NCBI GenBank assembly: GCA_944389545.1
Contig: CALXMT010000013.1
Location: 1 to 59,603, forward strand
Source of the DNA: an uncultured Kiritimatiellota bacterium
Lineage (GTDB): Bacteria > Verrucomicrobiota > Kiritimatiellia > RFP12 > DVOR01
Direction of reading: 5' to 3'
DNA length: 59,603 bases
A program made the position numbers and the translations under genes. Positions 16,675 to 24,761 of the stretch are shown here, piece by piece (within the stretch, counting starts at the first letter, position 1; each line of letters opens with the position of its first letter). The notes under the pieces were generated by a model that was not told where the DNA came from, did not search any database, and worked only from the letters and a program-made list of their open reading frames with translations.

Positions 16675-17138
16675 GCGACGACCTCGGCGAAACCTGCGGC
16701 GGGGAGGCCGAGCGCCTCTTCCGCCAAGGGTACACCTGCGCGCAGTCCGTGCTTGCGGCCTGCGCGCCTCAGTGTTCCGACATTGATGCCGAGACGGCCC
16801 TGCGCCTGGCTTCCGGGCTTGGCGCGGGTGTCGGCGGTTTGCGCGAGACTTGCGGGGCCGTCCTCTCGATGGCCGCCATCCTCGGACTCCGCCACGGGCC
16901 TTCCGAGCCCATGGACGACACCCGCAAGGCCGCGCTCTACGGCGAGGTCCAGGCCGCCATCGCCGACTTCGATGCCGCCTTCGGTTGCCACGGCTGTCAA
17001 GCGCTCTTGGCCAAGGCCGGCATCGAGAAACAGCCCGGCGACCGTCCCGAGCCGCGCACCCAAGCATATTACGACAAGCGCCCCTGCACCGCCTTTGTGC
17101 GCTTCTGCGCCGCGCGCGCCATGCGGCAGACCCCGTGA
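16671..17138 (+). CDS. C_GCAxxG_C_C family redox protein
   Basis: A 155-residue cysteine-rich protein. It has GYTCAQSVLAAC near the N-terminus, then GLGAGVGGLRETCGAVLSMA and later FGCHGCQALL and CTAFVRFC. This order fits the C_GCAxxG_C_C family, a poorly characterised group thought to be redox active and often next to FeS oxidoreductases. The start is a GTG that overlaps the hydrogenase stop by four bases (GTGA), which implies translational coupling. Confidence 0.75.
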   Translation: MSDDLGETCGGEAERLFRQGYTCAQSVLAACAPQCSDIDAETALRLASGLGAGVGGLRETCGAVLSMAAILGLRHGPSEPMDDTRKAALYGEVQAAIADFDAAFGCHGCQALLAKAGIEKQPGDRPEPRTQAYYDKRPCTAFVRFCAARAMRQTP

Positions 17139-17614
17139 AGCCCGCCAAGAAGACCAACGTCGAGCGTATCCTCGAGGCCGCCGGCCTCCCTTACGTCCCG
17201 CATACCTTTGACGGGCGCGGCGGACAGGCCGAGGCCTCCGAGATCGCCGCCCAACTTGGCATCTCCCCCTCCATCGTCTTCAAGACCCTCGTCACCGAGA
17301 CCGAGCGCCACGAGGCCTTTGTCTTCGTCATCCCCGCCGATGGCCGCCTGGACCTCAAGAAGGCCGCCAAGGCCGCCGGCGTCAAGGCCCTGGCCATGCT
17401 CCCCCTCGCCAAGCTTTTCCCGCTCACCGGCTACCGCCACGGCGGCTGTTCGCCCCTGGGCATGAAGAAGCACCTCCCCACCTTCATCGACGCCTCCGCC
17501 GAGGCCCTCCCCGAGCTCTACGTCAGCGGCGGGCAAATCGGCCTCAACGTCTCCCTCGCGCCCAAGCCCCTCGCGGCCCTCATCCCCGCCGCCTTCGTCC
17601 CCCTCACGCAGTGA
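17135..17614 (+). CDS. ybaK: YbaK/EbsC-type Cys-tRNA(Pro) deacylase
   Basis: A 159-residue protein of the YbaK/ProX fold. Visible are SIVFKTLV with the conserved lysine, FVFVIPADGRLDLKKAAKA, and the C-terminal YVSGGQIGLNVSLAP. Family members hydrolyse mischarged Cys-tRNA(Pro) or Cys-tRNA(Cys). The GTG start at 17135 overlaps the previous stop as GTGA, the same arrangement as the gene before it. Its place at the end of a hydrogenase operon has no obvious functional logic, so co-transcription may be incidental. Confidence 0.85.
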   Translation: MKPAKKTNVERILEAAGLPYVPHTFDGRGGQAEASEIAAQLGISPSIVFKTLVTETERHEAFVFVIPADGRLDLKKAAKAAGVKALAMLPLAKLFPLTGYRHGGCSPLGMKKHLPTFIDASAEALPELYVSGGQIGLNVSLAPKPLAALIPAAFVPLTQ

Positions 17615-18058
17615 AGTGCGTTTCCCACGAAGACACAAAATAAACGCAAGGGCCTGGGCACTTCACCGTTCGGCCCTGTGGGCCTCACTACCGTGCCCAT
17701 CCCTTGCGTTTTTGCGACTTCCTGTAACGCACGCACAAGCAATGCGGTAGGGTGAATAGGATAAGGGGCGCTGGTATGTCTCGGAGAACGGAGCGCGCAG
17801 GCCCTCATCCCCGCCGCCTTCGTCCCCCTCACGCAGTGAAGCGTTTTTCCGCAAAGACGCGGGGGGCGGCTTGCGCCGCCCCGGAGAACAGAGAACGGAG
17901 AACGGAAAACAGAACGCGCGGCAAGCGCGCGACAAGTGAGGCCGTTTCCAAACTTTCAAACCATTAAGCTTCCAAACTTCCCAGATGGGGGTAGGGCAAC
18001 ACCTCACTAAGAACGCCAATTAGCGAATCAGCCAATCAGCTAAGCTTCCACTTTCCCA

Positions 18059-18172
18059 TTGAGCGCCCCTTCAGGGGCGCGATAGCGTGGAAATCCCAAG
18101 GGCGGGCGACGGAAGGAGCGATGGAGCCCACCGGGTTTCCACGCAAGACCGTCTTTGCGGTAAGATTTTCCT
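18059..18172 (+). repeat. 112-bp dispersed element, copy 2
   Basis: It matches copy 1 over nearly its whole length, from TTGAGCGCCCCTTCAGGGG to ACGCAAGACCGTCTTTGCGG. Most differences lie in the middle between the two CGTGGAAA/TTTCCACG arms. It ends about 85 bases before the tRNA-Asp promoter. Confidence 0.85.
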
Positions 18173-18258
18173 GGTCAGTGTTGCAAACTTCCATCACGAC
18201 AGTGGCAAGGGGTTATTTGCCTTCTTGCGAGTTTTTTACGTGAAATGCAAAAAAGGGC

Positions 18259-18287
18259 TTGCGCGGCAGGTACAGATATGGTATCTT
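18259..18287 (+). promoter_or_regulatory. Promoter of the tRNA-Asp pair
   Basis: TTGCGC at 18259-18264, a 17-bp spacer and TATCTT at 18282-18287, with TGG just upstream of the -10 (extended -10). Transcription would start near 18294, shortly before the first tRNA. Confidence 0.65.
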
Positions 18288-18306
18288 ATGCGTGCTTTCT
18301 TGATCC

Positions 18307-18383
18307 GGGGAGGTAGCTCAATTGGTTAGAGCTCCGGACTGTCGATCCGGAGGTCGCGGGTTCGAGCCCCGTCCTTCCCGCCA
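18307..18383 (+). tRNA. tRNA-Asp (GTC), copy 1
   Basis: A complete cloverleaf. The acceptor stem GGGGAGG pairs with CCTTCCC, the D arm is GCTCAATTGGTTAGAGC, the anticodon stem CCGGA/TCCGG encloses GTC, the T arm is GCGGGTTCGAGCCCCGT, and CCA is encoded. GTC reads aspartate codons. Confidence 0.97.
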
Positions 18384-18411
18384 TTTTCCAGGATAGAAAG
18401 CCCTCTTTTTC

Positions 18412-18488
18412 GGGGAGGTAGCTCAATTGGTTAGAGCTCCGGACTGTCGATCCGGAGGTCGCGGGTTCGAGCCCCGTCCTTCCCGCCA
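18412..18488 (+). tRNA. tRNA-Asp (GTC), copy 2
   Basis: Identical in sequence to the first copy, 28 bases downstream, with encoded CCA. The spacer is T-rich and has no promoter, so the two are probably processed from one transcript that ends at the hairpin at 18527. Confidence 0.97.
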
Positions 18489-18979
18489 TCTTTTGTGTGA
18501 GTTCACACTCCTTTCGTGTTGTTGTGACCGCGCGGCTCCCTACGCCGCGCGGTTCTTTTTTTGTTTGGAGGTTTGGAGGTTTAGAAGCTTGGAGGCTTGG
18601 AGGAGCCCCGGAGGTTGGAGCCCGGGCCGCCGCCTCCGGCGGCGATGAGACCGGAAGGGCGCTGGCGCGCCCCGGAGAACGGAGCGTGCAGGCCCAGAGG
18701 GCCAAACCTTCCACGGCCACAGAGAACGGAGAACGGAACGCCCCTGCGGGGCGACGGATGGGCAGTAATGTCCGGGGAAAACGGGAACCGCAAAGACGCA
18801 AGGGTGGGCGCGAACCGCTTCGGGCGCCATCGGTCGCTCTGCGGCTTCGCCGCTGACCGCGACCGCCGCCCTCCGTTTCGCGCCTTGTAGCCTTTCCTAA
18901 AGAAGAAAGGTCGGGGTGTGGGGCGGAGCCCCACCCGATTAAGCCAAGCCTCTAAACTTCTAAACTTCCAAACTTCCCT
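18489..18979. repeat. Intergenic repeat mosaic between the tRNAs and bioB
   Basis: After the terminator there are TTTGGAGG/CTTGGAGG octamers (18565-18604), a 55-bp AGCCCCGGAGGTTGGAGCCC module (18603-18655; copies at 22199 and 59430), a hairpin plus heptamer block (18656-18760), and a ~130-bp mosaic element (18763-18892) shared with 30128-30256. GTGTGGGGCGGAGCCCCAC (18917-18935) and CCTCTAAACTTC octamers (18951-18978) follow. No gene is supported. Confidence 0.7.
18527..18562 (+). terminator. Rho-independent terminator of the tRNA-Asp unit
   Basis: ACCGCGCGGC and GCCGCGCGGT form a 10-bp stem with a 7-base loop, followed by a run of T. Confidence 0.85.
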
Positions 18980-19912
18980 TTAGCAGGGAAGGGCGTAGCC
19001 GGCGGCGAGGAGGTGGGCGCGGTCTTGGGCGACGGTGTTGCCGACGGTGGTGAGGAGGTCACCTTCGATGGCGGCGTTGACGCCGAGGCGGAGGGCCGCG
19101 TCGAGGGTCTGCGGGGAGAGGCGTTTGCGGCCGCCGGCGAAGCGGAGGTAGGCCGCGGGGTGGGCCAGGCGGAAGAGGGCAACGGCGCGGAGGATGTCGC
19201 GCTCGGGGAGGAGCGGGAGGTCGGCGAGGGGCGTGCCGGGGATGGGGGCCAGGATGTTGATGGGGATGGAGCGGACGCCGAGGTCGCGGAGGGTGAGGGC
19301 GAGGTCGATGCGGTCGGTTTCGCTCTCGCCCATGCCAATGATGCCGCCGGAGCAGACGTCCATGCCCACACGGCGGGCGGCGCGGAGGGTCTCAATCTTC
19401 TCGGCCTGGGTGTGGGTGGTGCAGAGGGTGGGGAAGAAGGCGGGGGAGGATTCCAGGTTGCAGTGGTAGCGCGTGACGCCGGCCTCGAAGAGGCGCCGCA
19501 GGGCGGGCTCATCGAGCAGGCCGAGCGAGGCGCAGAGCTCCAGGGAGGTCTCGCGGCGGAGGAGGCGGACGAGGTCGCAGACGCCGTCGAGCTCGGCCGG
19601 GGTGGGGCGGCGACCGGAGTTGACGATGGAGAAGCGGCGGATGCCGGCGGCCTCGTTGGCGCGCGCGTGGCGGAGGCACTCCTCGGGGGAGATGAGGCCG
19701 TGGATGTCGCAGGCGGCGCGGTGGTGGGCGGACTGGGCGCACCACTTGCAGTCCTCGGGGCAACGGCCGCCCTTGCCGTTGACGATGGAGCAACGGTCAA
19801 AGAGGCGGGGGGCGCAGTCGCGGGTGAGGCGTTCGGCCTCAGCGAAGAGGGCCTCTTCGGGGCCGGCGGCCCAGGTCAGGAGATCGTCACGGGAGTAAAG
19901 GGGCGCGGTCAT
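18980..19912 (-). CDS. bioB: Biotin synthase
   Basis: A 310-residue radical-SAM enzyme. GRCPEDCKWCAQS near residue 47 holds the CxxxCxxC cluster in the form typical of BioB rather than HydE. YHCNLESS, CSGGIIGMGE and the C-terminal EGDLLTTVGN support this, covering residues for the auxiliary [2Fe-2S] cluster and dethiobiotin binding. It inserts sulfur into dethiobiotin. The ATG at 19912 overlaps the stop of the upstream coiled-coil gene by four bases. Other biotin genes are absent from the window. Confidence 0.92.
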   Translation of the reverse strand: MTAPLYSRDDLLTWAAGPEEALFAEAERLTRDCAPRLFDRCSIVNGKGGRCPEDCKWCAQSAHHRAACDIHGLISPEECLRHARANEAAGIRRFSIVNSGRRPTPAELDGVCDLVRLLRRETSLELCASLGLLDEPALRRLFEAGVTRYHCNLESSPAFFPTLCTTHTQAEKIETLRAARRVGMDVCSGGIIGMGESETDRIDLALTLRDLGVRSIPINILAPIPGTPLADLPLLPERDILRAVALFRLAHPAAYLRFAGGRKRLSPQTLDAALRLGVNAAIEGDLLTTVGNTVAQDRAHLLAAGYALPC

Positions 19913-20697
19913 GGCGCGGCAGGGGGCGGGGGCTGGTTGTTGGCGCGTGCGGCGGGGGCCATCATCGGGGCGGGCGGCATGCTGCCGGTGAAGTCGTAGA
20001 CCTCTTTGATGACGTTGATGAAGGTATCGGTCTCTTCGCCGGCCTGAAGGCCCATGGAGGTGGCAACGGCGCTGAGGAGGGCGTCGCGCTCGGCGCCCTG
20101 CAACCCGCGAACCAGACGGAAGGATTCGCGGATGGCGGCGCGGTCCTCTTCGGTGGCCTCCTCGCTGGACTCGGCCAGCGCGCGCATGCGGTCGATGGCG
20201 GCTTGCTGCTTGGCGAGGGCCTCGGTGTACTGGAAGTGCATCTCCTGCTGCGTGGGGGTCAGGAGCTCGAGGTCGATGTTGGCGAAGAAGTCCTCGCGGC
20301 GGGCCTGGAAGGCCTCCATGTTGGCCTGGAACTCCTGGCGGCGGCGCTCCATTTCGGCGTAACGCTCGGGGTTCTCGCGCTTGAGTTGCTCCATGCGCTC
20401 CTGGCGGGTCATACGGCGCGGCGGCTCCTCGGCCGCAGGCTCCGGCGCGGGGGCCTCGGCAGCGGCTTGGAGCTTTGCGAGCTCGGCACGGAGGTTGTCG
20501 AGTTGGGTCTTGAGCGCGGCGTTCTCGGCTTGGAGCGGGGCCAGGTCGGCAGGGGCGCCGTCGCCTTGGTAGACGGTCTTGGTGACGGTCTCGGCGGTGT
20601 AGGAGCGCGGGGCGAGGAGACGGCCGGTGGCATAGCCGCCGCCGGCAAGCAGAGCGGCCACTACGACCGCGAATCCAATCAAAAGGGACTTGTTCAT
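19909..20697 (-). CDS. Membrane-anchored coiled-coil protein with an LTxxQ motif
   Basis: A 262-residue protein. One N-terminal hydrophobic segment (residues 3-25) is followed by a predicted coiled coil (APLQAENAALKTQLDNLRAE), an Ala/Pro/Glu-rich linker and a highly charged helical domain with ELLTPTQQEMHFQY. The LTPTQQ word recalls the LTxxQ motif of Spy/CpxP-type periplasmic proteins, but the similarity is only local. The C-terminus is Pro-rich. ATG 20697 starts the hydrophobic segment. It is translationally coupled to bioB (ATGA), with no obvious functional link. Confidence 0.6.
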   Translation of the reverse strand: MNKSLLIGFAVVVAALLAGGGYATGRLLAPRSYTAETVTKTVYQGDGAPADLAPLQAENAALKTQLDNLRAELAKLQAAAEAPAPEPAAEEPPRRMTRQERMEQLKRENPERYAEMERRRQEFQANMEAFQARREDFFANIDLELLTPTQQEMHFQYTEALAKQQAAIDRMRALAESSEEATEEDRAAIRESFRLVRGLQGAERDALLSAVATSMGLQAGEETDTFINVIKEVYDFTGSMPPAPMMAPAARANNQPPPPAAP

Positions 20698-21233
20698 GAC
20701 GCAATAGTGTAACATATCGCGGACGCTGCAGAGTCAATCGTGTCTGAAGAGGTGTGGATGTGGACAGTGCTAAGCAGGAGGACGGAAGGGACGGCGTTGC
20801 CGCCCAAGAGAACAGAGAACAGAGCGTGCAGCCCGAAGGGCAAACCTTCCACGGCCACAGAACGCCCCTGCGGGGCGACGGGCGGAGGGGTGGGGGAACA
20901 GTGGAGGATTTGCCCTGCGGGGCTGACACGAAGGACACGAAGAACCACGAAGAGGCACGAAGAGCGCGCAATGGAAGTTTGGAAGTTTGGAGGCTTGGAA
21001 GCTTGGACAATAGTGTCCGGGGAAAGCAGTAAGCCTCCTTCTCCCGCAAAGACGCCAGTGTGCGCGAAGCCAGATGGGCTAACGCCGGTCGCTTTGCGGG
21101 CTAAACGCCCTCTAATCGCTCCCTCCCGCCCATCAGCTTCGCGCTTGGAGGAGAGACGTAGGGGTGTGGGGCGGAGCCCCACCAAGAATGCCAATCAGCT
21201 AATCAGCCAATCAGCTAAGCTTCCACTTCCCCA

Positions 21234-21347
21234 TTGAGCGCCCCTTCAGGGGCGCGATAGCGTGGAAATCCCAAGGGTTGCGTGACCAAAGGGAACGACG
21301 GAGCCCGTAGGGTTTCCACGCAAGACCGTCTTTGCGGAAAAACTTTC
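21234..21347 (+). repeat. 112-bp dispersed element, copy 3
   Basis: It runs from TTGAGCGCCCCTTCAGGGG to ACGCAAGACCGTCTTTGCGG and is followed by TTTCCCAGGACACTGTTGG. Like copies 2 and 4 it sits directly upstream of a plus-strand promoter. Confidence 0.85.
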
Positions 21348-21382
21348 CCAGGACACTGTTGGCAGGATTGACACCGTAGGGA

Positions 21383-21391
21383 TGGTATGAT
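21383..21391 (+). promoter_or_regulatory. Extended -10 upstream of the lipoprotein gene
   Basis: TGG followed by TATGAT. A TTGACA at 21368-21373 is 12 bp upstream of this -10, which is too close, but it is 17 bp from TAAGGT at 21391-21396, so two overlapping readings are possible. The leader to ATG 21480 is about 80 bases. Confidence 0.4.
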
Positions 21392-21479
21392 AAGGTTTTG
21401 TCAGTTCTGGCAAGGGTTTGAGTAAGGCTTGCGTCGGGATGAGTATTGTCGTTAGGTATGTAGAAAGGATGCGTGCGTC

Positions 21480-22147
21480 ATGTCTATCTTTCGTCCATGG
21501 ATTCTGCCCATTGTTTTGTTAGGCCTCGTCGTGTGCGGGTGCTCCCATGAGTTGGAAGTGACGAACGAGGAGGACTTCCCGAGCGTTTCCCCCTTTGAGT
21601 CCACAAAACGTGGGCTCCGCGTTGCGCTTGCCGTGAGCGGCGACAACGAGATGAAAGACGCCATTGGCCAGGCCATCCCGGGTCGCTCGTCGCCTTGGGG
21701 GGCTACCAACTCGTCGACTCCATGGCCAACGCCGATGTCGTCGCCCGGGTTACCGTCGGGGCCTGCGACAAGAGCGGGCGGTTGAGCAATGTTGTCATCG
21801 CCTTCCCCGGCATCGCGGTCTTTGCGCACGCTTGGCTGGGTTATGGCTATGAAGTCGATTTCCCCATTGAGTGCACGGTGACCGCGGCCAAGTCCGGACG
21901 GGAGTTGTACAAAAAGCGTCAGCCGATTGAATTGAATCTCCGTCATGCCGACTTCGGGCGCACCTGGATGAATTTCTTGGCCCCCACGGTGATGCTCACC
22001 ATCGCCAACGGCCTGTACTGCATCTCTTATGATGAGGACATCGACGCGGAACTCCCGCAGAAGGCCGCGCCGTGGGTCGGCGTCTATGTCGCCTCCGAGA
22101 TGATCCGCGCGCTGAATGATGCCCCCGTGGCGCCGGTGAAACATTGA
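21480..22147 (+). pseudogene. Lipoprotein gene with a frameshift
   Basis: The first part (MSIFRPWILPIVLLGLVVCGC) is a lipoprotein signal with a cysteine after V-C-G, then about 45 plausible residues ending EMKDAIGQA. Around 21677-21690 the sensible sequence moves to another frame (SLVALGGYQLVDSMANADVV) and continues to 22147 through GYGYEVDFPIECTVTAAKSG and YVASEMIRAL. One single-base insertion or deletion near 21680 explains this. It could be a real mutation or an assembly error. The restored product would be a lipoprotein of about 220 residues of unknown function. A Shine-Dalgarno AGAAAGGA precedes ATG 21480. Confidence 0.75.
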
Positions 22148-22710
22148 AATCGGGTGTCTCCATGGAAGCTTAGAAGTTTGGAGGCTTGGAAGCTTGGAGG
22201 AGCCCCGGAGGTTGAAGCCCGGGCCGCCGCCCCCTGCGGCGATGAGACCGGACGCTGCGCGGCAGTCACAAAGAACACGAAGAACCACAAAGGGCCACAA
22301 AGGGGATGGCACGGTGCTGGGGGCGGGCCGGACGTGCGCGCAAGGCGCACGTCCGGCCCGAAGGGTCTGAGAGCATGGCGGGCTGCGCACGCCATGCTCT
22401 TGGGAGTTAGAAATCGAGCGGCGTTAGCCGCCTTCTTGGTCGTCCTACTACACCGCCTGCCAATCAGCTAATCAGCCAATCAACGGCTCGACAACACCAC
22501 CCCTTGTCCTACCGCGAAGCCTGGTGGCGTTCCAAGAAAACGCAGAGGCGCAAGGGATGGGCACGTTAGTGAGGCCCAAAGGGCCGAACGGTGAAGTGCC
22601 CAGGCCCTTGCGCCCCTTCGTGTCTTCGTGGGAACTTGCCCCGGCAGTATTGGGGTGGGGAAGGCGGGGGCGGGATGTGGTATAATGGGGGGCGATTGAA
22701 AGGATTTGAG
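22148..22710. repeat. Intergenic repeat mosaic before cysS
   Basis: TTTGGAGGCTTGG octamers (22165-22199), the 55-bp AGCCCCGGAGGTT module (22199-22250), CACGAAGAAC tandems (22262-22300), a hairpin formed by GGGCCGGACGTGCG and CGCACGTCCGGCCC (22323-22358), AATCAGCT octamers (22460-22487), an inverted 65-bp module (22553-22612) and the cysS promoter. No gene is supported. Confidence 0.7.
22678..22686 (+). promoter_or_regulatory. Extended -10 promoter of the cysS operon
   Basis: TGG directly before a perfect TATAAT (22681-22686); no matching -35. The start near 22693 leaves a leader of about 18 bases that includes GAAAGGA. Confidence 0.65.
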
Positions 22711-24117
22711 ATGGAATTGCGGTTTTACAATTCGATGACGCGGCATTTGGAGCCGTTTGAGACGTTGGCGCCCGGCAAGGTGGGGATGTACACGTGCGGG
22801 CCGACGGTCTATAACTTCGCGCATATCGGCAACTTCCGTGCGTATCTCTTCGAGGACTTCCTGCGGCGGACGCTGGAGTTCGCGGGCTATGAGGTGCGGC
22901 AGGTGATGAACCTGACGGACGTGGACGACAAGACGATCCGCGGTTCGCAGCAGGCGGGCAAGGCGTTGAAGGACTACACGGCGCCTTACATCGCGGCCTT
23001 CTTCGAGGACCTCAAGGCGCTGAACGTGGAGCCGGCGGCGGTCTATCCCGCGGCGACGGACCACATCCCCGAGATGCAGGCGTTGATCCAGTCGCTCTTC
23101 GAGAAGGGCATCGCCTACAAGAGCGAGGATGGCTCGGTCTACTTCAGCGTGGACAAGTTCCCGGGCTACGGCAAGCTGGCGCACCTGGACCGTTCGGCCC
23201 TGCGCAGCGGCGTGCGCATCGACGCCGATGAGTACGATAAGGAAGGCGTGGGCGACTTTGCGCTCTGGAAAGCGTGGGACGAGCGCGACGGCGACGTGGT
23301 GTGGGACGCCCCGTGGGGCCGCGGCCGCCCGGGTTGGCACCTGGAGTGCTCGGCCATGAGCATGAAGTATCTGGGCGAGAGCTTCGACCTGCACACCGGC
23401 GGCATCGACAACCTCTTCCCCCACCACGAGAACGAAATCGCCCAGGCCGAGGCCGTGACCGGCAAGCCCTTTGTGCGGACGTGGATGCACTGCGCCCACC
23501 TGCGCGTGAACGGGCAGAAGATGTCCAAGAGCTTGGGCAACTTCTTCACGTTGCGCGACCTGCAGGCCAAGGGCTGGGCCGGCCGCGAAATCCGCTACGT
23601 GCTGCTCAACGCGCAGTATCGCCAGCCGCTGAACTTCACCTTCGAGGCCCTCGCCGCGGCCCGTACGGCCCTCGCCCGCATCGATGAGTGCGTGGACGCC
23701 CTCACCGCCCGCGCGGCGCAGTCCGCCGAGGATACCGGCGTGCGTGTGGAGAGCCATCTGGACGCCTTCGGCGCGGCGTTGGCCGACGACCTGAACGCCC
23801 CCGAGGCCTTTGCGGCCCTCTTCGCCTTTGTGCGCGCCGCCAACGCGGCCCTCAACGCGGGTCTGCCCCCCGCCGGCGCCGCCGCGGCGCTCGAGGAACT
23901 GAAGCGTATGGACCGCGTGCTCGGCTTCGTCTTCTTCGGCCGCGCGGCCAAGGAAGAGATTCCCGCCGACATCCAGGTCCTGGCCGACGCTCGCGCGAAG
24001 GCCCGCGCCGAGAAGAACTGGGCCGAGAGCGACCGTCTGCGCGACGAGCTTGCCGCCAAGGGCTGGCAGGTCCGCGACGGCAAGGAAGGTCAAACCTTGA
24101 AGCCCCTGGCGAAGTGA
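22711..24117 (+). CDS. cysS: Cysteinyl-tRNA synthetase
   Basis: A 468-residue class I synthetase of normal length. It has YTCGPTVYNFAHIGN (zinc-ligand Cys and the HIGH-type signature), GWHLECSAM and HHENEIAQ (further zinc ligands), and KMSKSLGNF (KMSKS loop). It charges tRNA-Cys in the cytoplasm. ATG 22711 is chosen because it follows GAAAGGA and starts in the typical N-terminal strand; the frame open further upstream passes through the promoter. The stop overlaps the tmk start (TGATG). Confidence 0.96.
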   Translation: MELRFYNSMTRHLEPFETLAPGKVGMYTCGPTVYNFAHIGNFRAYLFEDFLRRTLEFAGYEVRQVMNLTDVDDKTIRGSQQAGKALKDYTAPYIAAFFEDLKALNVEPAAVYPAATDHIPEMQALIQSLFEKGIAYKSEDGSVYFSVDKFPGYGKLAHLDRSALRSGVRIDADEYDKEGVGDFALWKAWDERDGDVVWDAPWGRGRPGWHLECSAMSMKYLGESFDLHTGGIDNLFPHHENEIAQAEAVTGKPFVRTWMHCAHLRVNGQKMSKSLGNFFTLRDLQAKGWAGREIRYVLLNAQYRQPLNFTFEALAAARTALARIDECVDALTARAAQSAEDTGVRVESHLDAFGAALADDLNAPEAFAALFAFVRAANAALNAGLPPAGAAAALEELKRMDRVLGFVFFGRAAKEEIPADIQVLADARAKARAEKNWAESDRLRDELAAKGWQVRDGKEGQTLKPLAK

Positions 24118-24761
24118 TGGCACGGGGCCGGTTCATCACGTTGGAGGGGCCCGAGGGCGCGGGCAAGAGCACGCACCTGGCGCTCCTGGCCGAGCGGCTT
24201 CGCGCGGAAGGCATCGCCGTCCGCACCACGCGCGAGCCCGGCGGCACCAAGTTGGGCGAGGCCGTGCGCGGGCTGTTGCAGTATGACGCGGCGGGCGAGG
24301 CCCCCGTGCCGCGCGCCGAGTTGCTCCTCTTTTTGGCGAGCCGTGCGCAACTGGTGCAGGAGTTGATTCTGCCGGCGTTGCGCCGCGGCGAATGGGTGCT
24401 CTGCGACCGTTTCTGCGACTCCACCTTCGCCTATCAAGGTTATGGGCGGGGGATGGACTTGGCCGCGTTGCACGCGCTCAACGCCTTCGCCACCGACCGT
24501 CTGGAGCCGGACTTGACGTTGCTTTTGGACATTCCGCAGGCCGAGAGCCGCGCCCGTGTGGCCGGCCGCGACGGCCCCGCCGACCGTTTCGAACGCGAGC
24601 GCGACGACTTCCACCGCCGCCTCGCCGAAGGGTTCCGCGCCATGGCCCGCGAGTGCGGGCGCATCCGGCGCATCGACAGCTCGGGCACGCCCGAGCAGAC
24701 CGCGGAGGCCGTCTGGGCCGCCGTGAGCCCATTTTTGCAGAAGGAGAGAGAAGATGCTTGA
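24117..24761 (+). CDS. tmk: Thymidylate kinase
   Basis: A 214-residue P-loop kinase with ITLEGPEGAGKSTH (Walker A), the TREPGGT segment, CDRFCDSTFAYQG (DR motif and substrate loop) and a C-terminal lid DRFERE. It phosphorylates dTMP to dTDP. The ATG overlaps the cysS stop by one base, and the gene overlaps fhs by 8 bases, so it is part of a tight housekeeping operon. Confidence 0.95.
   Translation: MARGRFITLEGPEGAGKSTHLALLAERLRAEGIAVRTTREPGGTKLGEAVRGLLQYDAAGEAPVPRAELLLFLASRAQLVQELILPALRRGEWVLCDRFCDSTFAYQGYGRGMDLAALHALNAFATDRLEPDLTLLLDIPQAESRARVAGRDGPADRFERERDDFHRRLAEGFRAMARECGRIRRIDSSGTPEQTAEAVWAAVSPFLQKEREDA

Larger units (their letters stand above)
17615..18306. repeat. Intergenic repeat mosaic before the tRNA-Asp pair
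   Basis: No gene is supported. Contents: a 65-bp CACTTCACCGTTCGGCC module (17651-17735), a partial TAGGRTR / GGGGCGCTGG block (17745-17800), a stretch near 17802-17838 repeating the end of the preceding deacylase gene (shared TCATCCCCGCCGCCTTCGTC), a hairpin plus GAGAACR heptamers (17866-17930), CTTTCAAACC octamers (17942-17985), CCAATTAGCG octamers (18012-18045), the 112-bp element and the tRNA promoter. Confidence 0.7.
20698..21479. repeat. Intergenic repeat mosaic upstream of the lipoprotein gene
   Basis: Contents: a weak minus-strand promoter for the coiled-coil gene (TTGACT at 20737-20732), a heptamer block with CGCCCCTGCGGGGCGACGG (20806-20882), CACGAAGGA tandems (20927-20965), TTTGGAAG octamers (20971-21005), a mosaic element (21007-21150), GTGTGGGGCGGAGCCCCAC (21161-21179), AATCAGCT octamers (21191-21217) and the 112-bp element. 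From 21348 on, the lower-repeat sequence holds the promoter and leader of the next gene. No gene is supported. Confidence 0.7.

Noticed and set aside
14926-17157. Minus-strand frame of 743 codons opposite the hydrogenase operon
   Set aside because: Low-complexity Gly/Val/Ala/Arg translation produced by codon bias on the real strand; it also covers a strong plus-strand promoter.
18980-19912. HydE maturase for the nearby hydrogenase
   Set aside because: The CPEDCKWCAQS motif, YHCNLESS and the C-terminal sequence fit biotin synthase, and the gene is on the opposite strand.
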